Shown piece after piece: positions 47,028-56,405 of a DNA stretch of 64,000 nucleotides. The notes under the pieces are model-generated. The model searched no databases. It was not told where the DNA came from and was given only the letters and a program-made list of their open reading frames with translations. The stretch is from Fontibacterium oligotrophicum. GTDB lineage: Bacteria > Pseudomonadota > Alphaproteobacteria > Pelagibacterales > Pelagibacteraceae. The stretch's first letter is position 1. Every line of letters begins with the position of its first letter. The position numbers and the translations under genes were made by a program. The stretch is from NCBI GenBank assembly GCA_965235975.1, contig CBDDZZ010000003.1, positions 55,937-119,936 on the forward strand, read 5' to 3'.

Positions 47028-49527
47028 TTTTCAAGATTTTAAATACGCAATAAGAGATTTAACTAGAAGTTATAAAAAAATCTCAACAATCATTTTTACT
47101 CTTTTCATCAGTCTTTTTGTTTTAAGTGTTATTTTAAGTTTGGAGTACTCTTTAAAAAAAGAACTTAATGCTAATGCAAAAATATTATTAGGTGGAGATT
47201 TTGAAATTAATACAAGAAATGAAAAAGTTGATGATCAATACCTCAAGAAAATTGAAAAATTTGGAACAATTTCATCAACTGTTGAGTTTAGTACTATGCT
47301 TACCAATTCAACAAAATCAGATGCTAAAACTTTTTTTATTCGTTTAAAAGCAATTGATCAAAAGTACCCACTTTACGGCAACGTTCAATCTTTCCCAGAT
47401 AAGGCATTGTCGTTATTACAAACTACTAAAAATAGTATTGTTGTTAATAGAAAAATTTTTGAGACTTTAAAATTAAAAGTAAATGATACGGTCTATATAA
47501 AACAAACTCCTTTTAAGGTTGTTGGTTACATAGAAAGTGTTCCAGATTTAGGACGGGCATTATTATTTGGTGACTTTGCCGTGGTTAGCACTAATTCATT
47601 TTTAAATTTAAATATTAATACTTTAGGTAGCTTTATTAACTATGAATACCGAGTAAAATTAAACAATGAAAATATTAATTTTAAGCAAGAAGTAGAAAAT
47701 CTTACAAAAAATTACCCATCGTATAGTATTCGTTATCCGGAAAACTCCTCTAATAATTTAAAAAAATTAATTGATAATTTTTCTCAATTTTTATCGCTAG
47801 TCTCGATTAGTGCAATGTTGATTGCAGGAATAGGAATCGCAAATACATTAATCTCTTTTATCAATCAAAAAAATATAAGTATTGCAATTATGAAGTCCCT
47901 TGGCTTTACCACTAGTACAATAAAAAAAATATTTTATTTTGAAATATTTACTTTACTAACCATCATCAGTTTATTGGCTTATCTATTTGCCATTTTAAGT
48001 GTGCCAATTGTTAATGCTTATCTTGTTAAAACCTTAGGAATTGCGGTTCAAAGTGAATTTATCTTTAAAAATTTTATTAAAGTATTTTTAAGTGGTTTTT
48101 TAGTGGTTAGTATTTTTTGCCTACCTACAATCTCAGCTATTCAACAAATTAAGCCAACGAGTCTTTTTAGGAATGTGTTTCAGCCTTGTGAATTTTATTT
48201 TACTAAAAAAAATATCTCATTAATTATTTTAGCAATTATTTCTCTTATCTTGCTATTTGCTTTTGATAGCAAAAAACCTTTTTATACAGTTATGTACTTT
48301 TTGGTCTTCTTTATAATTTGCCTTACTTTATATGGTTTATCAAAGTTAATAATTTTTTACTTAAGAAAGATTAATTTTATTAAATTCTTACCCCTTCGTC
48401 TTGCAGTTAAAAATATTACCAATCCTAAAACAATATTTCCAATTACAGTTTTATCATTAGGTTTAGGGGTTACCTTGCTATTATCTTTAACTTTGATTGG
48501 ATATAATTTTAAGAAGGAAGTTCAAAAATCAATTCCTGAAATAGCCCCAGATTATTTTTTTGTTAGCATTCAAAACACAGAAAAAGATGAATTTGTAAAA
48601 TATTTAAAAAACAATGATAAAAATGCAGTGATTGAAACAATGCCAATTGTCTCTGCAACGCTTATAAAAATAAATAAAAAAGATCCACTAAGTTATATTA
48701 AGCAGAATAATGACTCATTTTGGGTTCTTGAAAGAGATCGAAGAATATCTTGGTCTAACACTCCACCTAAAGATAATCCGATAACAGAGGGAAACTGGTT
48801 CGATACAAATAACAAGAGTTTACAAATTTCTTTAGATGCAAAAGTTGCAAAAGATTTGAATATTAAATTAAATGACAGTTTAACTTTAAAAATTTATGGA
48901 CGGGAAATTGAAGGTAAAGTTGCAAGCCTTAGAAAGGTTGATTATCGGGATTTATCAATTAATTTTGTGATGTTAATTAATCCAAGTTTTGCAGCAAATA
49001 TTCCCCATGAATATATAGCAACTGCTAAATTTAAAAATTTACCAGACTTTAAAGAAGGCGCCTTTTTACAAAAATTTAAAAATATCTCAACAATTAAAGT
49101 CTCAGATTATTTGGGTAAAGTTACAGAAATTATTAATAAAATATTTATCGCCGTTATTATTATATCCTCAATTGCAGTCATCATCGGATTAATGGTGATT
49201 TCTTCTGCGGTTATTGTCCAAGCAAGATTAAGTGTTTATCAAAATTTGATTTTTAAAATATTAGGAATTAACTCAAAAAATTTAATGCTTGCTAGTATTA
49301 TAGAATTTTTAATTACATTTTTATCTATTATTTTTATTGCTGTATTCTTTTCAGTTTTTGTTTCTTATTTTGTTATTGAAACTATTTTTAGATTAAGTTG
49401 GAGTTTAGAAATTATTAATTCATCGGTAGTATTATTATTTATTGGGATCATCACAATTATTTTAATATTGATCAATAATTATAAATTTTTAAGTCCCAAA
49501 GTGTACCCGCTAGTACGTAATGAGTAA
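47014..49527 (+). CDS. FtsX-like ABC permease, YbbP-like
   Basis: An 837-residue membrane protein with a MacB-like periplasmic domain and two FtsX domains (four-helix sets near residues 250-380 and 690-830), plus an additional pair of helices in the middle. I chose ATG 47014, since an earlier TTG at 46975 lies within the ATPase gene. With the YbbA-like ATPase and TesA it resembles the YbbAP-TesA complex, which extracts hydrophobic compounds from the membrane for hydrolysis. Confidence 0.86.
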   Translation, partial: EKLFNFQDFKYAIRDLTRSYKKISTIIFTLFISLFVLSVILSLEYSLKKELNANAKILLGGDFEINTRNEKVDDQYLKKIEKFGTISSTVEFSTMLTNSTKSDAKTFFIRLKAIDQKYPLYGNVQSFPDKALSLLQTTKNSIVVNRKIFETLKLKVNDTVYIKQTPFKVVGYIESVPDLGRALLFGDFAVVSTNSFLNLNINTLGSFINYEYRVKLNNENINFKQEVENLTKNYPSYSIRYPENSSNNLKKLIDNFSQFLSLVSISAMLIAGIGIANTLISFINQKNISIAIMKSLGFTTSTIKKIFYFEIFTLLTIISLLAYLFAILSVPIVNAYLVKTLGIAVQSEFIFKNFIKVFLSGFLVVSIFCLPTISAIQQIKPTSLFRNVFQPCEFYFTKKNISLIILAIISLILLFAFDSKKPFYTVMYFLVFFIICLTLYGLSKLIIFYLRKINFIKFLPLRLAVKNITNPKTIFPITVLSLGLGVTLLLSLTLIGYNFKKEVQKSIPEIAPDYFFVSIQNTEKDEFVKYLKNNDKNAVIETMPIVSATLIKINKKDPLSYIKQNNDSFWVLERDRRISWSNTPPKDNPITEGNWFDTNNKSLQISLDAKVAKDLNIKLNDSLTLKIYGREIEGKVASLRKVDYRDLSINFVMLINPSFAANIPHEYIATAKFKNLPDFKEGAFLQKFKNISTIKVSDYLGKVTEIINKIFIAVIIISSIAVIIGLMVISSAVIVQARLSVYQNLIFKILGINSKNLMLASIIEFLITFLSIIFIAVFFSVFVSYFVIETIFRLSWSLEIINSSVVLLFIGIITIILILINNYKFLSPKVYPLVRNE

Positions 49528-49571
49528 TTTTACTCGTAACTTTTAATATAATTTAATAATTTAAATTATTT

Positions 49572-50534
49572 ATGAAAAACATTGCAATTATTGGCACAGG
49601 ATTTTCAGCTGCTACCCTTGGATATTTTCTAAAGAACGATTTAGATTTTTATGAAAAGTCGAGAGGTGTAGGTGGACGCTGTTCCACTCGAAGGGTAGAC
49701 AATGTTGGCTTATTTGATCACGGCCTTCAATATGTTAAGAGCGAAAATAGTGAATTTAAAAAGTTTTTAAGTGATTACACTATTTGGCAAGGTAATTTTA
49801 AAATATTTAAAAATGATCAACTTAAAGATGATTCAAATAAAGAAAGAATAATTAATGAGAATGGAAATAACTTATTAGTTAAAAATTTATTTAAAAATAA
49901 AAGAGTTTTTGTAAATAAAGAGTTAAAAAGTCTTGAGAAAAAAAATGACTGTTTTCAATTAAATTTTAAAGATAGTACACAGGAAAATTACAAAACTGTT
50001 ATCATCACAGCGCCTTATCAGCAGGCTTACAATTTAACAAAACAATTTACAGAAAATTATTTTTCAAAACTTAATTTTAGTATGCAGCCGAATTTAACAT
50101 TGATGGTTGCTTTCAATAAAAGTTTGAAGCTTAATTTAAGCGCTATTAGCTTTGAAGATGATGATGTTTTAGGATTTGTGGCCAATGAAAATACAAAAAA
50201 GAAGGCTTTAATTAACAAAGACTTAGAATTATGGACGATTCAGTCTTCTTTAAAATATGCAATTAAAAATATTTATGAGTACCGAAATAACAAGGAAAGC
50301 TTAGCGGATGAGATGTTAAAAAATCTTTCGGTGAAATTAAAAATAGATATTAAAAAAGATTATATCCAATATTCAGATATTCATGGTTGGCGTTACGCCT
50401 ATGGCAATAAATTAGATGATGCTAATTGTTATTGGAATGAAGATTTAAGACTTGGGATTTGTGGTGATTGGTTTTCAGGGGGAAATGCAGAAAGTGCTTT
50501 TATAAATGCAAAGAAACTTGCAAATTTAATTTAG
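49572..50534 (+). CDS. Renalase-like FAD oxidoreductase
   Basis: A 320-residue flavoprotein. An N-terminal FAD motif IIGTGFSAATLGYFL (about 5-19) is followed by EKSRGVGGRCSTRR and, at the C-terminus, GICGDWFSGGNAESAF. This matches the NAD(P)/FAD-dependent amine-oxidase-like group that includes renalase. Substrate unknown; possibly repairs isomeric NAD(P)H. Confidence 0.82.
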   Translation: MKNIAIIGTGFSAATLGYFLKNDLDFYEKSRGVGGRCSTRRVDNVGLFDHGLQYVKSENSEFKKFLSDYTIWQGNFKIFKNDQLKDDSNKERIINENGNNLLVKNLFKNKRVFVNKELKSLEKKNDCFQLNFKDSTQENYKTVIITAPYQQAYNLTKQFTENYFSKLNFSMQPNLTLMVAFNKSLKLNLSAISFEDDDVLGFVANENTKKKALINKDLELWTIQSSLKYAIKNIYEYRNNKESLADEMLKNLSVKLKIDIKKDYIQYSDIHGWRYAYGNKLDDANCYWNEDLRLGICGDWFSGGNAESAFINAKKLANLI

Positions 50535-51017
50535 TTATTTTTGGTTTTTAATTTCTTGGACTTCTTTTTTTAATTTATCAATTTGCGTCATTAAATCATC
50601 AATATTTTTTTCATCCTTAGCAGGAGAGGGCGCGGCATTTTTACTATCGGTTTTTTGTCCAAAGTTAAAAAAATTAAAATCAGCAAAATTTGGAAATCCT
50701 TTTGCAAAAACGTTACTAGTATTTGCTGCATTCATCGTATTAGTTAAAAAATCAAACATCATGTTACTTTTTTTATTTTCATTAAATAAAATAATTTGTT
50801 TTAGAATGTGAGCTGGAATTAGATTAATCCCTGCATTTTCTTTTTCTAAAATTATCTGCGTTAAAATAGTAGAGGTAATATCGCTTTGTGTGTCTACATC
50901 AATTACTTTAAACTCCAATTCTTTTTTAATTAAAGTTACAATATCATCTAACGTGATGTAAGCGCTTGTCTCGGTATTATATAATCTTCGGTTTGAATAT
51001 TTTTTAATTTCAATCAT
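50535..51017 (-). CDS. phaR: Polyhydroxyalkanoate synthesis repressor
   Basis: A 160-residue regulator. The N-terminal domain KYSNRRLYNTETSAYITLDD is the PhaR DNA-binding hallmark; a PHB-accumulation regulatory region follows (about 60-100), then a charged coiled tail (about 125-160). PhaR binds both DNA and nascent PHA granules and represses phasin genes until polymer appears. It overlaps phaC by 4 bp. Confidence 0.92.
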   Translation of the reverse strand: MIEIKKYSNRRLYNTETSAYITLDDIVTLIKKELEFKVIDVDTQSDITSTILTQIILEKENAGINLIPAHILKQIILFNENKKSNMMFDFLTNTMNAANTSNVFAKGFPNFADFNFFNFGQKTDSKNAAPSPAKDEKNIDDLMTQIDKLKKEVQEIKNQK

Positions 51018-52879
51018 GATTGTTTTACGTATTGGCCTGGTGCTTCATATAGTACTTCAAACTTTTTTGCATTAAGTTCAGAAGGTTTTTTTAATTGTCC
51101 AGAATTTACTGTAAGCCATGAAATCCAAACTGGCCACCAAGAACCATCCACTTTATTTGCGCCGTTGAACCATTCATCTTGTGTTTTACCTTTTTCAAAT
51201 TTTTTAGTGTAAAAATGAAGTTTGCCAGGCTTATTTTCAGTTCCTTGAATAATGCCTGCAATATGACCTGAGTTTGATAGAACAAAATTAATATGTGAGT
51301 TGTAGGCATTAAGGCCTTGATAAACTGACCGCCAAGGAGCGATATGGTCTTCAGTAGTTGCAACAGAGAATATTGGTGTATCTATTTTTGATAAATCAAT
51401 TTCTACATCCCCAATTTTATATTTATTTTTCACAACTAAATTATTTAAATACATGCAGCGTAAATATTCAGAATGCATTTTTTCAGGAAGGCGAGTGGAG
51501 TCTGAATTCCAATGTAGCATGTCGAAAGCGGTGGGTTCATTGCCAAGTAAGTAGTTATTTACAACATAATTCCAATACAAATCTGATGGCCTTAAAAAGT
51601 TAAAGGCGGCCGCCATATCTTTACCATCGAAGTATCCAGTTTTTTTCATCTGGTTTTCAATACTGGTTATCTGTTCCTCTGTAATAAATATTCCAATTTC
51701 TCCTGGATCTTCAAAGTCAATTAAACTTGCAAAATATGTTGCGCTAGTAATTTTATATTTGTTTGGCACAACTTTTAGATAAGCAAGTGCTAAAGATGCA
51801 AGAGTTCCGCCCACACAGTAGGATGCAATGTTTGCAGCATTTGAACCTGTCTTTTCACATACAATTCTTAATGCCTCTAATACTCCATCTTCAATGTATT
51901 CTTTAAAAGAAATATTTCTTGAACTTGTATCTGGATTTTTCCAAGAAATTAAAAAAGTATTAAATTTTTTATCAATCAAATACTTCATCATTGATTTTTT
52001 TTCATTCAAATCCATTATGTAGTATTTATTAATAAAAGGTGGAATGACGAGCATTGGCTTTGCATATTGTTGATCAGTAGCACAATCATATTGAATAAGT
52101 TCAAAAAGATTATTTTTGAAAATAACCTTACCTTTAGTTGTGGCTAAATTTTTTCCAATTTCAAATTCACCTGCTTTTGATTGTTGAATAAAAAGTTTAT
52201 TTGGATGTTTTTCAAAATCTTTTTTATAATTTGCATAGCCCTTAGCTAAATTATTTCCTTTTTCATCTACTGTTTTTTTTAATACTTCAGGATTTGTAAA
52301 TGCAAAGTTAGAGGGCGATAAAGCACTATTGAGTTGTTTTAAATAAAATTGCATGATGCGTTTATCTTTTGGATTTTTAAATTCTACATTTTCTATTAAG
52401 TTGTTCATGAAATTTGCACTGATCAAATAAAATTGTTTTATAAAATCAAAAAATAAATTAGTCTTCCACTCTTCATTAGAAAATCTTTTGTCAGATTTTT
52501 CTTCAAAGATAACTGGATTTGCCATTCCGCCAGAAGCACGTGTTACAAAGTAAAAATTTAAATTTGCAATTTGTGAAACCCATTTATTAAGGTTATCAAA
52601 ATACACATTTGGATTTTGCTGAATTTCAGTTGAAAAATTTTTAAATGACTCCATCATCTTATTCACTGTTGGGGCGATTAAATTGGATAAATCACTCATT
52701 GTAAAATTATTGCTACCTTGATTATTAAATGGGAAAGATGGAAAATTATTTTGACCAGAGCCAAAGCTTTTAAATGACTCTACGTACTGATTATAAATTT
52801 TTAGATTGTTTTCAAAGACGCTGCCTAAGTCTTCAAAGTTAATTTTATCTGGCTGCTTTTTTTCGTCTTTTTTTGTCAT
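51014..52879 (-). CDS. phaC: Class I poly(3-hydroxyalkanoate) synthase
   Basis: A 621-residue synthase. The lipase-like box SYCVGGTL places the catalytic Cys at 355; the Asp lies in ATTEDHIAPW and the His in NSGHIAGI. The N-terminal about 250 residues are the usual helical PhaC_N domain with an Asn/Phe-rich leader. It polymerises 3-hydroxyacyl-CoA into storage granules. Together with phaB, phaA and phaP nearby, the PHB path is complete. Confidence 0.95.
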   Translation of the reverse strand: MTKKDEKKQPDKINFEDLGSVFENNLKIYNQYVESFKSFGSGQNNFPSFPFNNQGSNNFTMSDLSNLIAPTVNKMMESFKNFSTEIQQNPNVYFDNLNKWVSQIANLNFYFVTRASGGMANPVIFEEKSDKRFSNEEWKTNLFFDFIKQFYLISANFMNNLIENVEFKNPKDKRIMQFYLKQLNSALSPSNFAFTNPEVLKKTVDEKGNNLAKGYANYKKDFEKHPNKLFIQQSKAGEFEIGKNLATTKGKVIFKNNLFELIQYDCATDQQYAKPMLVIPPFINKYYIMDLNEKKSMMKYLIDKKFNTFLISWKNPDTSSRNISFKEYIEDGVLEALRIVCEKTGSNAANIASYCVGGTLASLALAYLKVVPNKYKITSATYFASLIDFEDPGEIGIFITEEQITSIENQMKKTGYFDGKDMAAAFNFLRPSDLYWNYVVNNYLLGNEPTAFDMLHWNSDSTRLPEKMHSEYLRCMYLNNLVVKNKYKIGDVEIDLSKIDTPIFSVATTEDHIAPWRSVYQGLNAYNSHINFVLSNSGHIAGIIQGTENKPGKLHFYTKKFEKGKTQDEWFNGANKVDGSWWPVWISWLTVNSGQLKKPSELNAKKFEVLYEAPGQYVKQS

Positions 52880-52953
52880 TTTAACAATTGAATAATAGCC
52901 TAATAATTATCATTAGAGTAATAACCTATATGTGCTTGTGCAATATTAATATA

Positions 52954-52965
52954 TTGCATATGCAA
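52954..52965. promoter_or_regulatory. Candidate PhaR operator 1 (TTGCA-TGCAA palindrome)
   Basis: TTGCATATGCAA, a perfect 12-base palindrome in the gap between divergent phaC and phaP. PhaR sites in other alphaproteobacteria have the TGC-N3-4-GCA shape. A second, similar palindrome lies 62 bp away. Inferred operator. Confidence 0.55.
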
Positions 52966-53027
52966 AAGAAAAAAGTCAACAAAAACAGTAATTTAGTACA
53001 TTTTATCAAATTTAGACTTGAAATATA

Positions 53028-53038
53028 TTGCAGTGCAA
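53028..53038. promoter_or_regulatory. Candidate PhaR operator 2, in the phaP promoter
   Basis: TTGCAGTGCAA, an 11-base palindrome with the same arms as operator 1. It lies just after TTGAAA (53018-53023), between that possible -35 box and an AT-rich -10 region, 40 bp before the phaP start, where a repressor would block transcription. Confidence 0.6.
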
Positions 53039-53077
53039 CATAAATACACCTTATTAAATATAAACAAGGAGTAAATA

Positions 53078-53533
53078 ATGATGGCAAACATAAACAACCC
53101 TTTTGAATTCTTCGATTTTCAAAAGATGTTAGCAGCTCTAAAAGTACCAACAGTAGATGGTAATTCTGAGAATTTAATCAATGCTCAGAAAAAAACTTTA
53201 GAAACATTCGCTAATGCATCTAAAGTATTATTTGAAGGCTACAACGCGCTTGCTAAAAAGCAAATAGAAGTACTTAACAAAGCTATTTCTAGCGCTAAAG
53301 ATGCTACTTCTGAATTAGCTAAGGGAAATCCTCAGCAATCAGCTGGTAAATCTATCGAATTGATCCAAGAATCAATCGTTGAAGCTCAAAATATTGCTAC
53401 TGACTTTTCGAAAATTGCAGAAAAAACTGCAAAAGAATCTTTTGAAATTCTTAACAAAAGACTTTTAGAAGGTTTAACTGAAATCAAAAAAGTTATCGAA
53501 GACGAAGGTAAAAAAGCTTCTGTTAAAAACTAA
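53078..53533 (+). CDS. phaP: Phasin (granule-associated protein)
   Basis: A 151-residue helical protein coating PHA granules. It begins with INNPFEFFDFQKMLAALK and continues with Lys/Glu/Ala-rich amphipathic helices, as in the phasin_2 family; there are no Cys or Trp. ATG 53078 is preferred, with a strong AAGGAG site; an ATG one codon later is possible. The candidate PhaR operators lie upstream and a strong terminator follows. Confidence 0.9.
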   Translation: MMANINNPFEFFDFQKMLAALKVPTVDGNSENLINAQKKTLETFANASKVLFEGYNALAKKQIEVLNKAISSAKDATSELAKGNPQQSAGKSIELIQESIVEAQNIATDFSKIAEKTAKESFEILNKRLLEGLTEIKKVIEDEGKKASVKN

Positions 53534-53553
53534 TTAGTTTTTAACTAAGAAAT

Positions 53554-53604
53554 TTAAAGAGAATTTGGCTAAATCCCCCCTTATTTTTAGCCAAATCTCT
53601 TTAA
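53554..53604 (+). terminator. Stem-loop terminator after phaP
   Basis: A long inverted repeat: the arm 53554-53573 (TTAAAGAGAATTTGGCTAAA) pairs with 53586-53604, with one bulged base and a C-rich loop. The T-rich 3' arm and A/T-rich flank fit an intrinsic terminator, though the T run after the stem is short. Confidence 0.75.
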
Positions 53605-53685
53605 AATAAGCACATAATCTAACTAGTAATTTAATTTTTACTCAAGTATAATTTTTAAAAAAATCAATATTTTAGCCCTTTTAAT

Positions 53686-54408
53686 ATGTCTAAAGTTGCA
53701 CTTGTCACTGGCGGAACAAGAGGAATTGGTGCTGCCATTGCAAAGAAATTAAAAGATGAGGGATATAAAGTTGTCTCCACATATGTGGGCAAAGAAGAAT
53801 CTGCGCAAGCTTATTCAAAACAAAGTGGAATTGAAGTTATCAAATCAGACGTATCTTATTTTGAAAGTTGTAAATCTGCAGTTTTAGATGTTGAAAAAAA
53901 ATACGGTGATATTGAAATCGTAGTTAATAATGCAGGAATTACTAAAGATCGTTTTTTACATAAAATGAATCCTGAAGAATGGAATTCAGTAATCAATACA
54001 AATTTAAATTCTCTTTTTAATATCTGTAGAAACGTTATTGAAAAAATGAGAGCAAAGGGATTTGGTAGAATTGTTTCAATAAGTTCTATCAATGGTTTAA
54101 AAGGTCAAGTGGGTCAAACTAATTACTCAGCTGCAAAGGCTGGGATTATTGGATTTTCAAAAGCTCTTGCTTTAGAGAATGCAAATAAAGGCATAACAGT
54201 AAATGTGATCGCTCCAGGATATGTTGGAACAGACATGGTTAAAAAAATTGATCCAACTATTTTAAAAGGAATTGTAGGTCAAATCCCTGTGGGCAGACTT
54301 GCAGAACCTGATGAAATTGCTGCCTTGGCAAGTTATTTAGTAAGTGATAAAGCAGGCTTCATTACCGGCGCTACCTTTTCAATAAATGGTGGCCAGTACA
54401 TGCAGTAA
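53686..54408 (+). CDS. phaB: Acetoacetyl-CoA reductase
   Basis: A 240-residue short-chain dehydrogenase that makes (R)-3-hydroxybutyryl-CoA with NADPH. The cofactor loop TGGTRGIGAA and the catalytic SSINGLKGQVGQTNYSAAKAG are visible, together with NNAGITKDRF. It could also be a FabG, but its place between phaP and phaA favours PhaB. Confidence 0.9.
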   Translation: MSKVALVTGGTRGIGAAIAKKLKDEGYKVVSTYVGKEESAQAYSKQSGIEVIKSDVSYFESCKSAVLDVEKKYGDIEIVVNNAGITKDRFLHKMNPEEWNSVINTNLNSLFNICRNVIEKMRAKGFGRIVSISSINGLKGQVGQTNYSAAKAGIIGFSKALALENANKGITVNVIAPGYVGTDMVKKIDPTILKGIVGQIPVGRLAEPDEIAALASYLVSDKAGFITGATFSINGGQYMQ

Positions 54409-54446
54409 CAATAAATTTAAAAATATAAAAAAAGGAGAGATAAATT

Positions 54447-55643
54447 ATGAATGATAATGATGTTGTAATAACAAGTGCAGTTCGAACGGCGGTTGGATCT
54501 TTTGGAGGCTCTCTTTCTTCTCTTACAGCACCTCAACTTGGTGCAGAAGTTATAAAAAAAATTTTAGAAAAATCAGAAATCAAACCTGAACAAGTCGATA
54601 CAGTTTTTATGGGTCAAATTTTAGCTGCAGGCGTTGGTCAAAACCCAGCACGACAAGCAGCAATTCATGCTGGAATACCTGTTGAAAAAACTGCAACGAC
54701 GATTAATCAATTATGTGGCTCTGGACTTGCTTCCGTTGCTTTTGGTTTTAATTCAATTAAGTGTGGTGATGCTAATATTGTCATTGCAGGTGGACAAGAG
54801 AGCATGAGTAATGCTCCACATTATATTAATTTACGAAACGGAGTAAAACTAGGAGATACTAAATTACAAGACTCCATGATTATTGATGGACTTTGGGATG
54901 CGTACAATCAATATCATATGGGAGTGACAGCAGAAAACGTTGCACAAAAATTTCAAATTACGAGAAAAGATCAAGATGCCTTTGCAGCAGCTTCACAAAG
55001 AAAAGCCATTGATGCTATTAAAGGTAAAAAATTTAAAGATGAAATTGTTCCGCTTACCGTAAAAGTTAAAAAACAGGATGTTATTTTTGATAAAGATGAA
55101 TATCCAAAAGATGGAACAACTATTGAAAAATTAGAAGCATTAAAACCTGCATTTAAAAAAGATGGGACTGTTACAGCTGGAAATGCATCAGGATTAAATG
55201 ATGGTGCAGCAGCGGTGAGTTTAATGTCAGGCAAAACTGCAAAAGCTCACGACATTGAGCCACTTGCGAAAATTGTTTCATGGGCTGTATGCGGCGTAGA
55301 CCCATCAATTATGGGAACAGGTCCAATACCAGCTTCACGACTTGCACTTAAAAAAGCAGGTTGGGGTGAAGATGAATTAGATTTAATAGAAGCAAATGAA
55401 GCCTTTGCTGCACAAGCTATAGCGGTGAATAAAGAAATGGGCTGGACTGTTGATAAAGTTAATGTGAACGGTGGCGCTATTGCCCTAGGTCATCCAATTG
55501 GTGCATCGGGTGCTAGAATTTTAGTAACTTTACTTCATGAGATGATCAAAACTCATTCTAAGAGAGGACTTGCAACACTTTGTATTGGTGGTGGAATGGG
55601 AATTGCAATGTGTATTGAACGTAATTTTATTGATCATAAATAA
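54447..55643 (+). CDS. phaA: Acetyl-CoA acetyltransferase (thiolase)
   Basis: A 398-residue thiolase. Cys90 in NQLCGSGLAS is the nucleophile; His in GHPIGASG and the second Cys in TLCIGGGMG complete the site. It condenses two acetyl-CoA to acetoacetyl-CoA, first step of PHB. A strong ribosome site (AAGGAGAG) precedes the start. Enoyl-CoA hydratase follows after 8 bp. Confidence 0.94.
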   Translation: MNDNDVVITSAVRTAVGSFGGSLSSLTAPQLGAEVIKKILEKSEIKPEQVDTVFMGQILAAGVGQNPARQAAIHAGIPVEKTATTINQLCGSGLASVAFGFNSIKCGDANIVIAGGQESMSNAPHYINLRNGVKLGDTKLQDSMIIDGLWDAYNQYHMGVTAENVAQKFQITRKDQDAFAAASQRKAIDAIKGKKFKDEIVPLTVKVKKQDVIFDKDEYPKDGTTIEKLEALKPAFKKDGTVTAGNASGLNDGAAAVSLMSGKTAKAHDIEPLAKIVSWAVCGVDPSIMGTGPIPASRLALKKAGWGEDELDLIEANEAFAAQAIAVNKEMGWTVDKVNVNGGAIALGHPIGASGARILVTLLHEMIKTHSKRGLATLCIGGGMGIAMCIERNFIDHK

Positions 55644-55651
55644 TCCCATTA

Positions 55652-56401
55652 ATGGATTTTAAGAACATTAAAGTTAGAGTTGAAGAAGCTATTGGTTTTG
55701 TTCAAATCGACAGAGTTGCAGATAAAAATTCTCTAAATATTGAAACATCCAAAGAAATTTTACAGGCCCTTACAAACTTTGATCAAGATAACACGATTAA
55801 ATGTATTGCAATTGAGGGTAATCAAAAACTATTTTCACCAGGTGCTGATATTAAAGAATTAGACTCTTTAACTAAAAATACGGCAGCAGAGAAAAAATTA
55901 TTTGATGCTTTTGATGAAATTTACAATATTAAAAAGCCCGTTGTTGCATTGGTTGAAGGGTATGCTTTGGGCGGAGGAATGGAACTTGCACTAATTTGCG
56001 ATTTTATTATTGCATCTGAGAATGCAAAGTTTTCTCAGCCAGAAGTTAACTTAGGCTTACTTCCAGGTATTGGGGGCACACAAAGATTAAAACGATATGC
56101 AGGCAAATATAATGCTAATTTTCTATGTATGACCGGGGAAATGGTCACCGCCCAACAAGCACAAAATATAGGCTTTGTGAGTGTTGTCCTAAAAGCAGAT
56201 GAATTTAAAACAGGTTCTCATAAAATATTAAAATCAATTTCAGAAAAACCTCTTTCAAGTTTAGTTGAAATTAAAAGATTAATTAATAAAGACGCCTCAT
56301 TAAAAGATGAAAGACAAACTTTTTATAAATTATTAGATAGTGAGAATAAAAAGATAGGAATTAAAAGTTTTTTTGAAAAAATAAAACCTGAGTGGAAATA
56401 A
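55652..56401 (+). CDS. Enoyl-CoA hydratase/isomerase
   Basis: A 249-residue crotonase. FSPGADIKELD and ALGGGMELALICDFIIA form the oxyanion hole and first Glu; FSQPEVNLGLLPGIGGTQRL has the second Glu. Coupled to phaA by 8 bp, it may feed beta-oxidation intermediates into the PHA pool or work in fatty acid breakdown. Exact substrate unknown. Confidence 0.9.
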   Translation: MDFKNIKVRVEEAIGFVQIDRVADKNSLNIETSKEILQALTNFDQDNTIKCIAIEGNQKLFSPGADIKELDSLTKNTAAEKKLFDAFDEIYNIKKPVVALVEGYALGGGMELALICDFIIASENAKFSQPEVNLGLLPGIGGTQRLKRYAGKYNANFLCMTGEMVTAQQAQNIGFVSVVLKADEFKTGSHKILKSISEKPLSSLVEIKRLINKDASLKDERQTFYKLLDSENKKIGIKSFFEKIKPEWK

Positions 56402-56405
56402 TTTC

